Part shown: positions 45,302 through 58,500 of the stretch, piece by piece
Layout: each line of letters opens with the position of its first letter
Position numbering within the stretch: the stretch's first letter is position 1
DNA from: Diphasiastrum complanatum
Lineage: Eukaryota; Streptophyta; Lycopodiopsida; Lycopodiales; Lycopodiaceae
Length of the DNA: 64,000 bases
Assembly (NCBI GenBank): GCA_029204225.1
Contig: CM055103.1
Coordinates: 39,104,095-39,168,094, forward strand
Direction: 5' to 3'
The notes under the pieces: generated by a model
Seen by the model: the letters and a program-made list of their open reading frames with translations, nothing else
The model's database searches: none
What the model was told of the DNA's origin: nothing
Position numbers and translations under genes: made by a program

Positions 45302-47589
45302 ACGTGTATAAAGTATAAGGAAATGTATAGATTTCAGGAAATGGGTGTTGCAAGTATAGTATCATGGAAACAGTTGATATTATCCTTTGTATCTCATGGC
45401 TTACTTATAGTATAGATCAAAGATGGAATAAGAACCAACATCGGAAGATTCTTTACCATGTGATATTTGTTGTAAATTAAGCATGTTTGGACGAGTACTA
45501 CTCAGACATGTTGAATTTAAGGGTGAGCAGAAGGGTAGAAACAATATGTTGTACATTTTTCGGTGTAAAGAACTTGAAAGCAAGATCGAAGGACCTAATA
45601 GCAAGGAGCATCAGATTGTTTTTACTGCCCAATTGCTTGCATTGAAGGTTAATGTATTTTATTCTTAATACTGCTCTCATTCTTGAGGAGTTATGTGAGT
45701 TCCATGTAACCAGAATTTTCATCCAAATTGAACTCAAAAACATATTGATCAATCTTATGTAGAACAAAGAAATGAAAGAGCAATATGTAGAAAATGAACC
45801 AAATATAATTGTTCCACTCAAGGTAGATTCTTTGCCAAATTGAAAGGTATGTTCGAGATTAAAAAAAATCTAAGGTGAATCTTGCAAGTTAAGGAACAAT
45901 ATGTCATCCATCCAAAAGTAGTTGGACAAAAAAAGCAAGCAGCTATGTTGTTCTAAGATTGGTTTGTACAAACACCATCTGTAACCGTAAACAAATATGC
46001 TATTTTACAAATGTCATATTGAATAAACGAAAAGTGTACTTATTGTAACCGCAAATGCACTTGTTTTTTTATAGTATTTGTACAAATGGTATGCTTTGTA
46101 TTCAACATGTGCATGTCCAATGAAGGTACATGCACACCCAATTTGTAAATATACTTTCAAAAAATAAGTGCATGAATAGCGTAATTAATAAATGAATAGT
46201 GTATTTAATTTAACCGTATATGTTCAATCCCATTCATATATTTGATATGACATTTGTGAATATCATGCACAATGATTACCTTCCAGCTTTGGTTTGAAAA
46301 CTCTTACATTGCATGTCTAACTTTGATGTGAGCTCTAGTGGCAATGTTCAGTGCGTTTGGACAAACATGCCGCACTATGCATTTGACATTCAAAAGAGAA
46401 CTTCAATACTAGACATGCAAGCTTGCATGCAATTTAAAAATTCCTAAACCAAAAGTGACAGGGAATCAATTTCCATGCTATTCTATAACATTACATACCT
46501 ACGAAACCAAATAAAAATAGAAAAAAGAAAAACCTTAACTCACCCCTAGAAAGTAGATGTAGATTCTCCACCTTGCCTATGGCTCATTTGCACTAAGAGG
46601 GGATATTATGCTTTGCAAAATCACGTGAAGGTGGCAGCAACGACTCTCATGCAAGACATCACTTTCTTGCAGACTCTCATGGAAGACATCACTTTCTTGC
46701 AAGACTTTCAGCAAATACTCTCATGCAAGACATCACTTTCTTGCCCACCTAGGATGATGATGATGATAATTGTCTCCCTTCTCCAAAATTCACCTACATA
46801 TATAGGTGGAGAAGAGGGACGACTAAGAGTGTTGATTATGAGAATGGAGCTTTGAAATTTCATTTTGTAGGTGCTCCTTGTTCCCTTAGCCCCTTTGCAT
46901 GGTTAATCTAGGCAACATGCTTAGATTTGGCTAAGCAACATGTGTTTTTCCTTCCAAGACAAAATTGCTAGAAGTGTATCTTTCTTTCATAACTTGTTCC
47001 ATGAGCATAATTTTCAATATCCATCCATAAGTACTTGCTCTTTTCTTTTTTTTCTTCTTCCGTTGAGCTATAGCAAGTTTTGGTTCCATCAATATTTATG
47101 GCAATCTAGCAAGGTGTTAAATTTAAACTTTTTTTTTTTGTGTTGAGCCCAATCGTCAAAGCAACCACAATGATCCCTGGGGTTGTTACCAAATCCTAAA
47201 ACTTGAGCAATGGCTTGTTCCCAGGCATGTGCCTTGTTGCTCTTAAATCCATGTACCAATGTGTGTGATCAATGGAATGTTGTGATGCTAATGTCGTCGC
47301 AAATGTCATACTTTGGTCTTCATTGTCGCCACCATGATCTTCTTCAGCAAGATTGGTAGTATGAAACTACTATGAATATTAAGTAGTAGGCCATGTCATC
47401 ATTTGAGTACATGTGTAAGTAATTAAATCTACTTATTGCATATATAGGTGAATGTATTTTTATTTTCACTAACAACTTCATAAAATTGACTATATATCGA
47501 TATACGAATGTGTTGTTTGCAAAATGGGGCAATTAAAGTACCAAGTGCTTGAGTAAATGAAGTTATTGTTGACTCAAGGGGACAATTGA
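45302..47589. other. Intergenic stretch without recognisable gene
   Basis: The only clear structure is a triplicated phrase of about 37-60 bases at 46,640-46,745 (CTCATGCAAGACATCACTTT in three versions). Scattered short frames show no known domain. Confidence 0.6.
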
Positions 47590-48510
47590 ATGCTTGAAAG
47601 CCTAGAGCTTACTGGCGATGGAGATAGAGTTGCGCAATTGAATGGTGATGAGTGACAAATTCATGGAGTTGGTACAATGCCTATTCAATTTCGTAATGGA
47701 CATGTGAAGGTAATTGAAAATGTTTTGTATGTTCCTGGCCTTCATAAAAGTCTATTATCTGTTGGCACAATGACATACCATAAGTTGAAGGTAGAGTTTA
47801 ACAACAAGAAATGCCTGATCCAGGACTTGAAGCAAGGTTTCAAGGTGATTGATGATGGCTTTAGAGACAAAACTTGTGGACTATACAAGTTGAATGTCGT
47901 TGTTACAAAGTGCAATGCCTTGGCATCGACATCTATATCGCAAAGTGACCTCTGGCATAGATGATTAAGGCATTTGAACTTCAAGAGCTTGAGGCTACTG
48001 TGCAAGCTCAAGATGGTAACAGGCCTACCCAATCTGGATGACAAAGAAGAATCCATTTACATGGGGTGCATGTTAGGAAAGTTACATAGGGAGAAGTTCA
48101 ACAGGGCAACAAGGGCAAAATGGTTGCTTGAGCTCTAATCTATGTGGGCCAATGAAGGTAATGTCCACTGGTGGAGCATTCTATTTCTTGACCTTCATTC
48201 ATGATTACTCATGGAAGACCTGGATCTACACGATTAGAGAGAAGTCTGACACATTTGGATGTTTCAAGAGCTTCAAAGCCCGGGTGGAAAACCAATCAGG
48301 TGCTAAAATCAAGGTACTTAGATCTAATCGTGGTAATGAGTATCGATCCATAGCTTTTATTGACTTTTGCAAGGATCATGACATTAAACAACAGTTTGCA
48401 CAAGTTGATACACCTTAACATAATGGAGTAGCTGAGAGAAAGAATCATATCATTGTTGAGGATGCTAGGGCAATGATGACACATATGGGTATCCTTGATT
48501 CTTTATGGGT
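47590..48510 (+). pseudogene. Ty1/copia fragment: GAG-pre-integrase and integrase core
   Basis: The plus strand reads VIENVLYVPGLHKSLLSVG (protease end), SDLWHR then LRHLNFKSLRLL (GAG-pre-integrase), DYSWKTWIYTIREKSDTFG and VLRSNRGNEYRSIAFIDFCK (integrase core), then HNGVAERKNHIIVEDARAMM. The canonical VLRSDxGGEY catalytic Asp is Asn here. Stops after DLWHR and DTP and a frameshift near 48,130 disable it. The frame ends near 48,510, where an oppositely oriented gag fragment begins. Confidence 0.85.
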
Positions 48511-49205
48511 GAATGGTCACGATCCTGCCTCTGATTCGACTCCCTCTTAGGCTTAAATTGTTTCTTGGATTTTTCTTTGTTGTCGTAGAGGGCATGGTCA
48601 GAACCATCCTTGTGATCAAGGTGTTCTCTGGCCTTGACTTCCTCTCGAATCTCGACAATCACCTTTTCGAGGTTCATGGTAGGATCTTTTGCGAGCAGGG
48701 TTCTCGTCATTTGGAATGCTCTGGGTAAGGCTCTCAACAGGTACGTGAGCTGCTTCTCAGCTGACACAACGTTCTCTACTCTAGAGTTATGTAGTGACAG
48801 AAACAGATCCTTCATCTTTCTTACGAAAGAAGTGAGGTCTTTTCCATCTCACTGCAAATTCGTCAACTGATCTTCCAACATCATGATTTGACTTCTTGAT
48901 TTCGTCTAAAACCTTGTGAGCAATGCATCCCACATCTCCTTAGCTTTGGAGAGTGTAGCCAGGTCAAGTGTGAGACTATCTTCGATGGAAGATGATAGCA
49001 AGGCTACTGCCTTGTCGTTTTTCTCCCTCCACTCGCGTAGCTCCTCACTTGTTGTCGTAGGCATTTCTTTTGTGCCATCCACCCAGGGGAAGAGTCCTTC
49101 GCCCTTGAGTATCAAAGATGTCTTAACTTTCCAGACTAGAAAGTTAGATCCTGAAGAATCAAGTATTGTGCAGATCTTGCTCTGCATGCTGCTGATTGAA
49201 GCCAT
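48465..49205 (-). pseudogene. Ty1/copia gag fragment
   Basis: The minus strand starts MASISSMQSKICTILDSSGS followed by NFLVWKVKTSLILKGEGL, then SKAKEMWDALLTRF and, after a frame break, LTYLLRALPRAFQMTRTLL and EVKAREHLDHKDGSDHALYD. This is the copia gag N-terminal (retrotrans_gag/UBN2-like) layout, and it sits at the right distance from a primer-binding site. It stops before the zinc knuckle, at the junction with the plus-strand copia fragment. Confidence 0.8.
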
Positions 49206-49335
49206 TGCTTCTGAAGTATGTTCCCTTGTTGATGGTTGTTTGTTTGAATGCTTGGCCTCCTAGATCTGCTAGCTTCTTGGCTATGTCAGAATATGACAGG
49301 ATAACCTGCTCTAATACCAGTGAAGAGTGTGATAT

Positions 49336-49347
49336 GCTCTGATACCA
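49336..49347 (-). other. tRNA-Met primer-binding site (minus strand)
   Basis: Plus-strand GCTCTGATACCA (TGGTATCAGAGC on the minus strand) lies just inside a presumed LTR that begins TGATGAGAATC at 49,349 and extends right for an undetermined length, probably to near the satellite at 49.64 kb. Confidence 0.7.
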
Positions 49348-49639
49348 CTGATGAGAATCAATAAGAGGGAATCACGAAACAGTTGCGACAACCATGATCC
49401 TCGTGCGATTTGGATGGAGTTTGGATGCGATTGTTCAACACTGCCAGCTAAATCACTCCTACAATCCTCCAGAATGTAGTCAAGCACTGCTGGCGCGGAG
49501 GGAAGTCACCCACATCGGGACCCCCGATCTGGCATGGCGCCAGGTTGGATCTCAATGTTGGTCTCGGAACTTCAAGTTGGTTAAGTCTTATCGTTGTTGG
49601 CGAGTTGGCTGCTTGTATGTCAAGTGCTCGATGGCTTGC

Positions 49640-50211
49640 CGCACAAGCCTATGGGACTCCTACATGTGGCAAACCCCAAGCTTGCATGATTTGCCATGTG
49701 GTAGGCCTAAATTCTAAACCCTAAACCCATGTGGCAACCTATGATAGGCTTGGTAGATAATAGGCCTATATGGCCTACTACACAAGCCTATGGTAGGCCA
49801 TGTGACAAGCCACATAAGCCTATGGTAGGCCTACATGGCTTGCCACATGGCCAATCCCAAGCCTACATGGTTTTCCACGTGGCAGGCCTACATGGCTTGC
49901 TATGTGGCAACTTTCAAGCCCCAATTCTCTTTGTCTCTATATCCACTCAGATCTACGTGGTAGAGCCTGGTTGGCTTGCCACGAAAGCCTATGTTAGAAC
50001 TACGTGGTCCCCAAGCTTGCATGACTTGCCACGTGGATGGGGTAGGCCAACATGGCTTGCCACATGGCAATCTGTGATAGGCTTGGTAGATAACAGACCT
50101 ATGACATGCCTATGTGGCATGCTACACAAGCCTATGGCAAGTCTCAAGCCTACATGGTTTTACAAGTGGCAAGCCTATGTGACTTGCCATGTGGCAAATT
50201 TTGAGCCCCAC

Positions 50212-50290
<79 letters not shown>

Positions 50291-50545
50291 CTCAAGCCTA
50301 TGTGGTAGAGCCTGGTTGGTTTGCCACGCAAGCCTATGGTATGCTTACGTGGTTTGCCACATGACAACCCCAAGTCTGCATAATTTGCCATGTGTTCGAC
50401 CTACGTGGTTTGCCATGTGGCAACCTGCGACAAGCTTGGTAGATAGCAGGCCTATGACATGCATATGTGGCATGCTACACAAGTCTATGGTAGGCCTATG
50501 TGGCTTGCCATGTGGCAGGCCTACATGACAGGCCACAATGAGGCG
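49640..50545. repeat. Degenerate satellite with higher-order structure
   Basis: A 20-30-base motif (GGCTTGCCAYGTGGCA with CCTATGGTAGGCCTA) recurs throughout. Larger units starting at AAGCTTGCATGATTTGCC (49,677), AAGCTTGCATGACTTGCC (about 50,008) and AAGTCTGCATAATTTGCC (about 50,372) share the same internal order (CTTGGTAGATA, GGCATGCTACACAAG), giving a period of about 330-365 bases. A (TC)n run of about 73 bases (50,217-50,289) is inserted in the third unit. Long open frames here are repeat artefacts. Confidence 0.85.
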
Positions 50546-50689
50546 ACCTCCGGCCACATTCGATCTTTGATTGTGGGGGAGAGTTGTTTTCTTAAGAGGG
50601 CCCTTTATTTTTTTGCACTTCGTCCCCTCCCATCAAAAAAATAAAGAGGGCCCCATCCCTGAGCCCTACAAGAATGTTTTTTTTTTTTT

Positions 50690-50739
50690 GGGGGGGGGGG
50701 GGCGCGGGGGTGGGTGGAAGTGGGGGGAGGAAAGGGAGG
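50690..50739 (+). other. G-rich tract with G-quadruplex potential
   Basis: A T-run is followed by 13 G, then GGGGG, GGG, GG, GGGGGG and more G-runs. The adjacent sequence to 50,960 is also strongly strand-asymmetric. No gene is evident from 50,560 to 52,330 apart from short A/T-rich frames and a (TG)n run at 51,033-51,056. Confidence 0.6.
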
Positions 50740-52017
50740 ATCCCACATATTTTGTTTTAGGGTGAGGGAGAGGGGCTACATTCCCCCACACCTGTCTCCC
50801 CCCATTTTTTGGGGAGGGAGGGAGGTGGGCCATGGCACAACCCCCCTTTACATTCTCCACTCTCTCGATAACATGGAGGGGCATGCGCAATGCGTCGTTT
50901 CGCAAAAATAAAAAGAATGTTGTGCCACAGACCACGGGGAGGGGGAGGATGGCTAAGTAGATCATTAATCGTGCTCTGAGCATCATCTACAAGTCTCGAC
51001 CACAAGCCGCCGCTCGTCAATACCCACTAGTATGTGTGTGTGTGTGTGTGTGTGCGCGTAATAGAACTTAGAAGAGCTTTGATAAGTAGTAGCACTTCCA
51101 ACCTTGCAGTCTAGACATTTCCTCTCTCACACTCCTTTCTTTCTCACTTGTACTACAAAATGGAAGTATGGCCTTGCCATGCCTCCTTTTATATGTGGAT
51201 GTACTCTTGACCCTTTTCTTCACAACCATCAAGTTGAATGACACTAAGATGTACTAAGCTTTTAAAACACGAGTTACATATTTCTTCTTCGTATTTTCTT
51301 CAATTCATTAACATTGAGTGAGTCTTGCCCACTATCCTTCAACTTACTTTGCATTTCTAAAGCTAGAAAATACATAACTCTTCGGGAAAAAAAAGCATGA
51401 TGTTTTAAGAATGGAAAAACGATGCCAAGCATATGTAAATTATCCTCTAACGTCACAAATGGAGATAGTGAAAGAATGGAAAGAGAATGCTATAGTAGGT
51501 AGACTTTTCAGAGCAAAGAAAAAAAAAAGAAAATTAATGGAAAAAGAGTCCCAAGAAAGCTTCAAGGACCCTCTCAATGAGACTTTTACATCAAAGAAGA
51601 AAAATAGAAACACACATGAATAAACAATAAACTTCTAGAAACGCTAAAGTAATTAAAAAGAAATATAAGCAAATAAGTCAAAAAATTTTAAACTTAAATA
51701 CATTGAACTTTAAAAAGAAGGAAATTCAAGGAAATAAGTCAAAAATATAACTTTGACAACTCAATGTGTCCCCATGCCCTCTAGATATAGGTGAATGAGA
51801 TTGTTTTCTAAGATGCATCATTTTCAAAAGCCCACTTTCCATGATTCACTCACATCCTATTGGGATTTTTTAGGGTTCCATGCTGTTGTAGATTCCAAGA
51901 TTTCTAAGAGGGGGGGGGGGGCTTTAGCCCACCCCATGGAGGAGCTTGATTGAAATCTGTTAGTTTGCCATCGGTTAGCCATATGCAACTAGACCTGTTG
52001 CAACACTTCCCACATCT

Positions 52018-52190
52018 TATTCTGTTCCCAATTGAATGCCCTTGAGATTCGAGAATAACTTTCCATGGGTATCTGATTCAAATTCTGTTCCCACTCATAT
52101 GCCCTTGAGATTCGAGAATAACTTTTCCATGGGTATCTGATTCTGTTCCCACTCATATGCCCTTAAGATTCGAGAATATCTTCCCATCGT
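52018..52190. repeat. Tandem repeat of about 60 bp, nearly three units
   Basis: TTCTGTTCCCA, then ATGCCCTTGAGATTCGAGAA, then CCATGGGTATCTGATT recurs three times immediately upstream of gene B. It lies in the presumed promoter region but its role is unknown. Confidence 0.85.
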
Positions 52191-52463
52191 TTTTTTGAGA
52201 AATATGCTCACTTTTGGAGAAGTCTCTTGGCCCTAGTGTGACCCCACTCCAAACCCAAGGGTCATGGGGACTTTGCCCTAAAGGCTCCTTGCAAAGCAAG
52301 ACATGGCCAAAAGAAGCTTCTTAGAGGACTTCATCAAAAGTCATGCCCCATTTCAATGGAAAATGGAAGAAGAAGAAGAAGAAGAAGAAGACACGAACCT
52401 GTTTTCTGGCGATGAAGACTTCTCTGGAAGGAAGCAACGCTCCTCCTCCTCTGCTCTCTCATT

Positions 52464-52595
52464 ATGAGAGCTGCTGCTGCTGCATGGAGCATGGGCAATG
52501 GGGCGTCTTGCTTCTTCCTCATCCTCCTCCTCCTGCTGCTGCTTCTCTCCTCGCACATTCACACATCTCCGCCTTCCCTCTTCTTTTCGTTTTAG
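52464..52595 (+). promoter_or_regulatory. Upstream overlapping ORF at gene B (43 codons)
   Basis: The ATG equivalent to gene A's start (52,464) is out of frame here because one base was gained near 52,497. It encodes MRAAAAAWSMGNGASCFF followed by a hydrophobic leucine run and overlaps the main start at 52,498. Ribosomes initiating here would miss the main frame, so it may lower gene B translation. This is inference. Confidence 0.5.
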
Positions 52596-55500
52596 GGTTT
52601 GCAGAGCTTTCGATTCTCGCTCCATCCCTCAGGCTGAGCAGAACCACCCTTCTTCTCAGGCAGCAGCCATGGATGTTATGACGACCTACCATGATGAGAC
52701 CAAGCATGGATTGCAGAGGTATGCCCGAGGCCCGCATGGCCTCGACTGGGCCAGCCAGCCAAACCCCTTTCGCCGCTATCTGGGTGCTCGTGTAGTGCCT
52801 CTGGATCATTTTCCCCCATTACCTCCTGCCGAGGGCTTGGATCCCTTGTATCCGGCTGTTTTCTTGGAGCCTCAGCATCCGAAGCCGCTCACAATGGCGT
52901 CCTTGTCGCAGTTTTTGTATGATTCTTTGGCTCTTTCTGCCTGGAAGACTGCTGGGAGGTCTACTTGGTCGCTCAGAGTAAACCCTAGCAGTGGTAATTT
53001 GCAGCCAACAGAGGGGTATGTCATCTCTGCACCTTTGCCTGGAATTTCAGAACATCCATTTGTGGCTCACTATGCCCCCAAAGAGCATGCTCTGGAGGTT
53101 CGAGCTGAATTGCCCTTGAGTTTGTGGGAAGAATTGACACAAGGGTTGCCTGAGGGTTCATTTTTGGTAGGGCTGACTTCAATATTTTGGCGAGAGGCAT
53201 GGAAGTATGGCGAGAGGGCTTTTAGGTATTGCAATCATGACGTAGGGCACGCAATCGGAGCCATTTCTGTTGCAGCTGCAGCTCTTGGATGGGAGTGTCG
53301 GCTCATCGATGATCTTGGTACCAAGGAGCTTGAGATTATCTTGGGAGTATCTGAAAAGAAGCCAGTATCAACTAGTGGGACATCCAAGGGTCATTTCCCA
53401 GAACTTGAACAGGAGCATGCAGATTGTCTAATTCTACTATTTCCTCGGCAGGTGCAGGCTCAGCCAAAGAATGACAGTGGTGCCAAATCAATTTCATCCA
53501 TTAGTGATGGTCAGAATGAGAGTTCTCCGAAGGTGGTTCTCTCAGATCCTTTTTACAGTTCGGCTCTCATTTCTCGCCTAGTTGGATTGGAGTGGAAAGG
53601 TAAGCCTAACGCTTTGAGTAGAGAGCATGTAAGATGGGGTATTATCTACAAAGTTGCGGAGGCTGCTCGGAAGCCTTTGACCAACTTGTACAAAAATGGA
53701 GCTCTTCCAAACTCGGATCGTTTACAGATAGATAACTCATATCAAGCATTGTCAGTCTATAAGTCTTTGACAGCTAGGCAAGTAGTGCATAAACGTAGAA
53801 GTGCAGTGGACATGGATGGAAAATATGGTATGCAAAAGGAAGTATTTTATCAAATTCTTCTCAAAGCAATGCCATCTATTGATCCCAAAGAATCCCAAGG
53901 TGGGCAGCTTCAAATACCATTTAGAACACTTCCTTGGAGAGCGGAGCTGCACATGGCATTATTTGTACACAGAGTTGTGGATTTGCCAAAGGGTCTATAT
54001 TTTTTAGTTCGCAATCCATCTCATGAAAAGATTCTTCGAGAGTCTATGAGGTCTGAGTTCGATTGGGAAAAACCACCAGGGTGCCCTACAGTGCTACCTT
54101 TGTACATGCTTGTTGCTGGTGACTGTCGTTCATTGGCAGCACGGCTATCTTGCCACCAGGTATGTACTATAGTTTAATGGTGTTGGTTGCAGAATAGTGT
54201 GGTTTCCATTAAGATTTGCTTAAATGCTATCCTTCATAATGTCGTTGGCCTTCACACCCCCAGAGAAGTGAAAGACCCAGCAAATTGGATGTACTTAACA
54301 ATTAAATTGCTATTGAAACGTACAAAATGCCATCTCTTTGTTTGTCTATCTGTGTATCTCTCAGGAGCAATGCATTTCAGTCAGATTAAGTGATTACTTC
54401 CATTAAGTATGCTTGCTTTAGACGTTGAGGCTTGGGGCAAAAGATCTCCCTCCCAAAACTGTACGATGATGAAGAGTGAGCTCTAGGTGCTAGGATTTTT
54501 CATGGGATCTCTTATTGGACTGTGCTATGATGGATATTTCCTGCTTGACTTTGGTATCTTTAAGTTCATGACTGTAGTGTGTTTGAGAGTGTGGTGTGAG
54601 CCTTGCTGCGTCTCAATGGCCTTCATTTGTGGTTGGCTCTATTGCATTTTGAAGTATGAACTTTCACATACATGTGAAATAATCAGAGATGAAGCTGGTA
54701 GCCAAATATGGTGCTACATCAGTAGTATATAGCGGTGCCCTGTCATTATTTAGCTACATCAATTAGCAGTAGGCGATTAATTGTGTACACACTGACATAT
54801 TCCAAGGCCTAGCTATGGAGTATCATAGCAGCATAGTAAGCACACTATGAAAGCTTCAAAAAACCAGCTATGGAGTAGAACCCAAAAGCAAGAGAGAGAG
54901 GACTTCAAAGCTCACACAACTTGAATGATTATTCAAAATGTAGTAGGGCGTGGAAACCCCTCCAAAGTTTGGGCTACATTTAGCATGTAATGTATAGAGG
55001 TGGTGTCTTGCTAATTCTAGCTCTAGAACCCACATGGGTCCTCAACCTACTTGATATTACTTGCCTAATTAGCACAAGTGGGGTGTACTATGTACATAAA
55101 TGTTGTACCCCCATGTCTTATGCACAACTTACAAGTTACAAGTATACAAGCCTTAAGGGGCAAAGTAGGCATTTATTTCAACACCCCCCTCAATGGCTAT
55201 TTTGTTCATACCAACACCTTAGTAAAGATATCTGTTGCTTGATCGTTGATATCACAATACTCGAGCTGAATTTCTCCGCTTTGTATCTTCTCTCGTAAGA
55301 AGTGCTGATCCACCTCAATATGCTTCGTACGAGCATGGTACACAGGATTTTTGGCAAGCTGGATGCAACTCTGGCTGTCACACTGAAGAATAGTAGTAGT
55401 AGGTCCATCCTGTGGAATCTACACCTCCCCAAGAAGTCTCCTGAGCCATATTGCCTCACAGGTAGTTTTTGCCGCTGCCCTGTACTCAGCCTCTGTCGAT

Positions 55501-58500
55501 GATAAGGTAACTGTGGGCTGTTTCTTGCTACACCAAGAAATGGCCCCTGAACCAAGGTTGAAAGTGTAACCTGTGGTCGACTTTCGATCATCCCTATCAC
55601 GTGCCCAATCCGAATCGGTAAAGCCTCCAAGCTGAAGCTTTCCGTCATCTGTGTACTCAATCCCATAGCAGGTTGTCCCTTTGACATACCTCAAAACCCT
55701 CTTGGTTGCCTTCCAACGTGCTTCAGTTGGAGAACTCATGAACTGGCTTGCTACACCAACCGCATAGGAAATGTCTGGTCTCGTAGTGGTGAGATAAATC
55801 GGGCTACCCACAAGCTGCCTATAAAGAGTCTCGTCCACAAAAGGAGTGCCATCATCTCTAGATGGTTTACTGCTAGTATCAATGGGCGTGGAAACGGGTT
55901 TGCAATCCTGCATGTTGAACCTGTTCAAGACTTCACATGCATAGTTAGCATGGGAAATAAACACAGTTTTCCTTCTTCCAAACTTCCAAGCCAAGACAAT
56001 AGTGGATTAAACCCAAATCCTTTATCTCAAACTCATTTGATAAATGAGCCTTTACCTTTTCAATAAACTGCCCATCGTTACCCGTGATGACCAAGTCATC
56101 CACATAGAGAACTATCAATACAATGTTCCCATCTTCCTCCTTCACGAACAGGTTGCAATCCGACTGACTCTTTATTAATTGCTCCTTGGCAAAATAGTCG
56201 TCAATACGACTATACCAGGCGCTGGGTGCCTGCTTCAAACCATATAAGGCCTTCTTAAGCCTGCATACCATACTTTCCTTGCCCTTAGCCTCAAAACCTT
56301 GTGGCTGTTCCATGTAGACTTCTTCAGCCAACTGTCCATTGAGAAAAGCACTCTTCACGTCCATTTGATGGACCTCCCAACTAAAAAATGCAGCCAATGC
56401 TAAAACCAACCTGATAGACGTTATCTTAGCTATCGGTGCAACAAATGTCTCATCATAGTCCAAGCCCTCCTTCTGTGCATAGCCTTTAGCAACCAGCCTT
56501 GCCTTATGCTTTTCGATGCTCCCATCTAATTTGTATTTGGTCCTGTAGACCCACTTACAGCCAATAGGACGCTTTCCTTTTGGTAACTTCACCAAATCCC
56601 ATTCTTTAGAATGGAGTTGTACTCCTCTTGCACAGCATGTTGCCATACCTTCTCATCTGCTGCCTCAACGAATGTATGCGGATCTTGTGAATCCAAAATA
56701 GTAGTCATAAGTGCATAGTTTGTCTCCTGGTGTTCATGCTGCTAAGCTTGCCTTTGAGACCTCCTAGCCCTTGGATTGCTGCTGTCTCCCTCATCCAATA
56801 TCAAACCATCCTGTACAGTTTGCCAATACCACTTGGGAAACTTCTTCCTTGCAGTTGGTGATGAAGACTGAATAGGACTCAACAAATTTGCCCCTTTCCT
56901 TCCGCTTCCTAGCCTCCTCGGATTCTTCCTCTTGATCACTCATATGATCATCCTGAGGCTCCCCAATATATGGATGTGGGTCATCAAGTATTGGCACAAA
57001 TTCACTTGTACCATCCTCCATCTCAAGTTCCTCTATAGGAGGCGTTTGATCTTCTTCAAAGATCACATCTCGACTTATGACCCTCTTCTTGCTAGTAAGA
57101 TCGTAAAGTCGGTAAGCTTTGCTTTCTTCACTGTATCCCAAGAAAATACACTTTGCTGATTTTGCATCCAGCTTCTTCCCGTTATCCTTGGGAATATGGG
57201 CATAGGCCGTACAACCAAACACTCGCAAAGCGCCCACCTTGGGCTTAATGCCGCTAAATGCCTCTTCTGAAGTCGTGCCTTCCACAACTTTTGTTGGACT
57301 TCTATTCAACAGAAACACTGCTGTGTGCATTGCCTCGCCCCAAAAAGAGTTGGGCAACCCCTTTGCCTTGAGCATGCACCTTGCACACTCCACAATAGTT
57401 CAGTTCTTTCTTTCTGCTACGCCGTTTTGTTGAGGGGTATGGGGAGCTGTAAGCTGCCTTTTGATCCCATTGGCCTTGCATAATTCCACAAATTCTGTCT
57501 TAATGAACTCTCCACCACCATCTGACCTGAGCATCTTTATCTTCTTTCCTGAATGTTCTTCTACCAAAGCTCTAAAATGCACGAAGTACTTGAATGCTTC
57601 AGATTGTAACTTCAAGAAATAAATCCAAATCTTGCGTTAGAAGTCATCAATAAAGGTCATAAAGTAATATGCCCCCCCCTGCAGATTTGGTTTGGGTTGG
57701 CCCCCACAAATCTGAATGTACCAAATCAAGTACGCCTGCTACCCTGGTGGTGCTCTCCTTGGGAAACTTATGTCTTTGCTGTTTTCCCATAGCGCAAGCC
57801 TCGCAAACTGAAGAGCTTGGCTTAACAACTGGAAGCCCCTCCACCATATGATGCTGGTTCAACACCTGCATGCTTTGGTAGCCAAGATGTCCATACCTCT
57901 CATGCCACAATTTATCCACATCACCTCCTTTTGTTGTATAAGCATGCTGACTAGGGATAGAAGTGTATAACCTGTATAGATTATCTTCCTGCAATCCTTT
58001 GGCCACAACCTTCATATTATCACTCAAGTCCAACACAAGACAAGAAGTAGCATCAAATTCTACTTTCATATTTTGTTGAGTGATAGCTCCTACTGAAAGA
58101 AGATTTTTAGCAAGTCCTGGTACATATAAGACATTCTTAATGACTTTGACTTCTCCTGATGGAAGCTTTACAGGTACTGTGCCCTTTCCCTTGACCTTGT
58201 GTGTTGAGTTGTCACCTAGGCACACCTCTTGTCCATCACAAATCCTCACAAAGGTATCAAACCAATCCCTATGAGGGGTCATGTGAGCAGTTCAATGTGT
58301 CCGTATTGCAACAAGAAATGTCGATTGGTTGAAGGCCAATGCAACAGAGAATAACTCAGCTTGCCTTATGTCCGCTTCTCTCTTGCAACACTCTCAATAA
58401 CATTTCCTCCTTGCTTCTTTGTGCCCTTCTTTTGCTCTGCAAGCTTCTTCCTGCACTCAAAAGCAAAGTGTCCATATCTACCACAGTAATTGCAATTCCC

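Noticed and set aside
49729-50364. 211-residue open frame with WLATWQ-type repeats
   Set aside because: It is a translation of the GCCTATGTGGCTTGCC satellite and a TC microsatellite; no non-repeat protein content.
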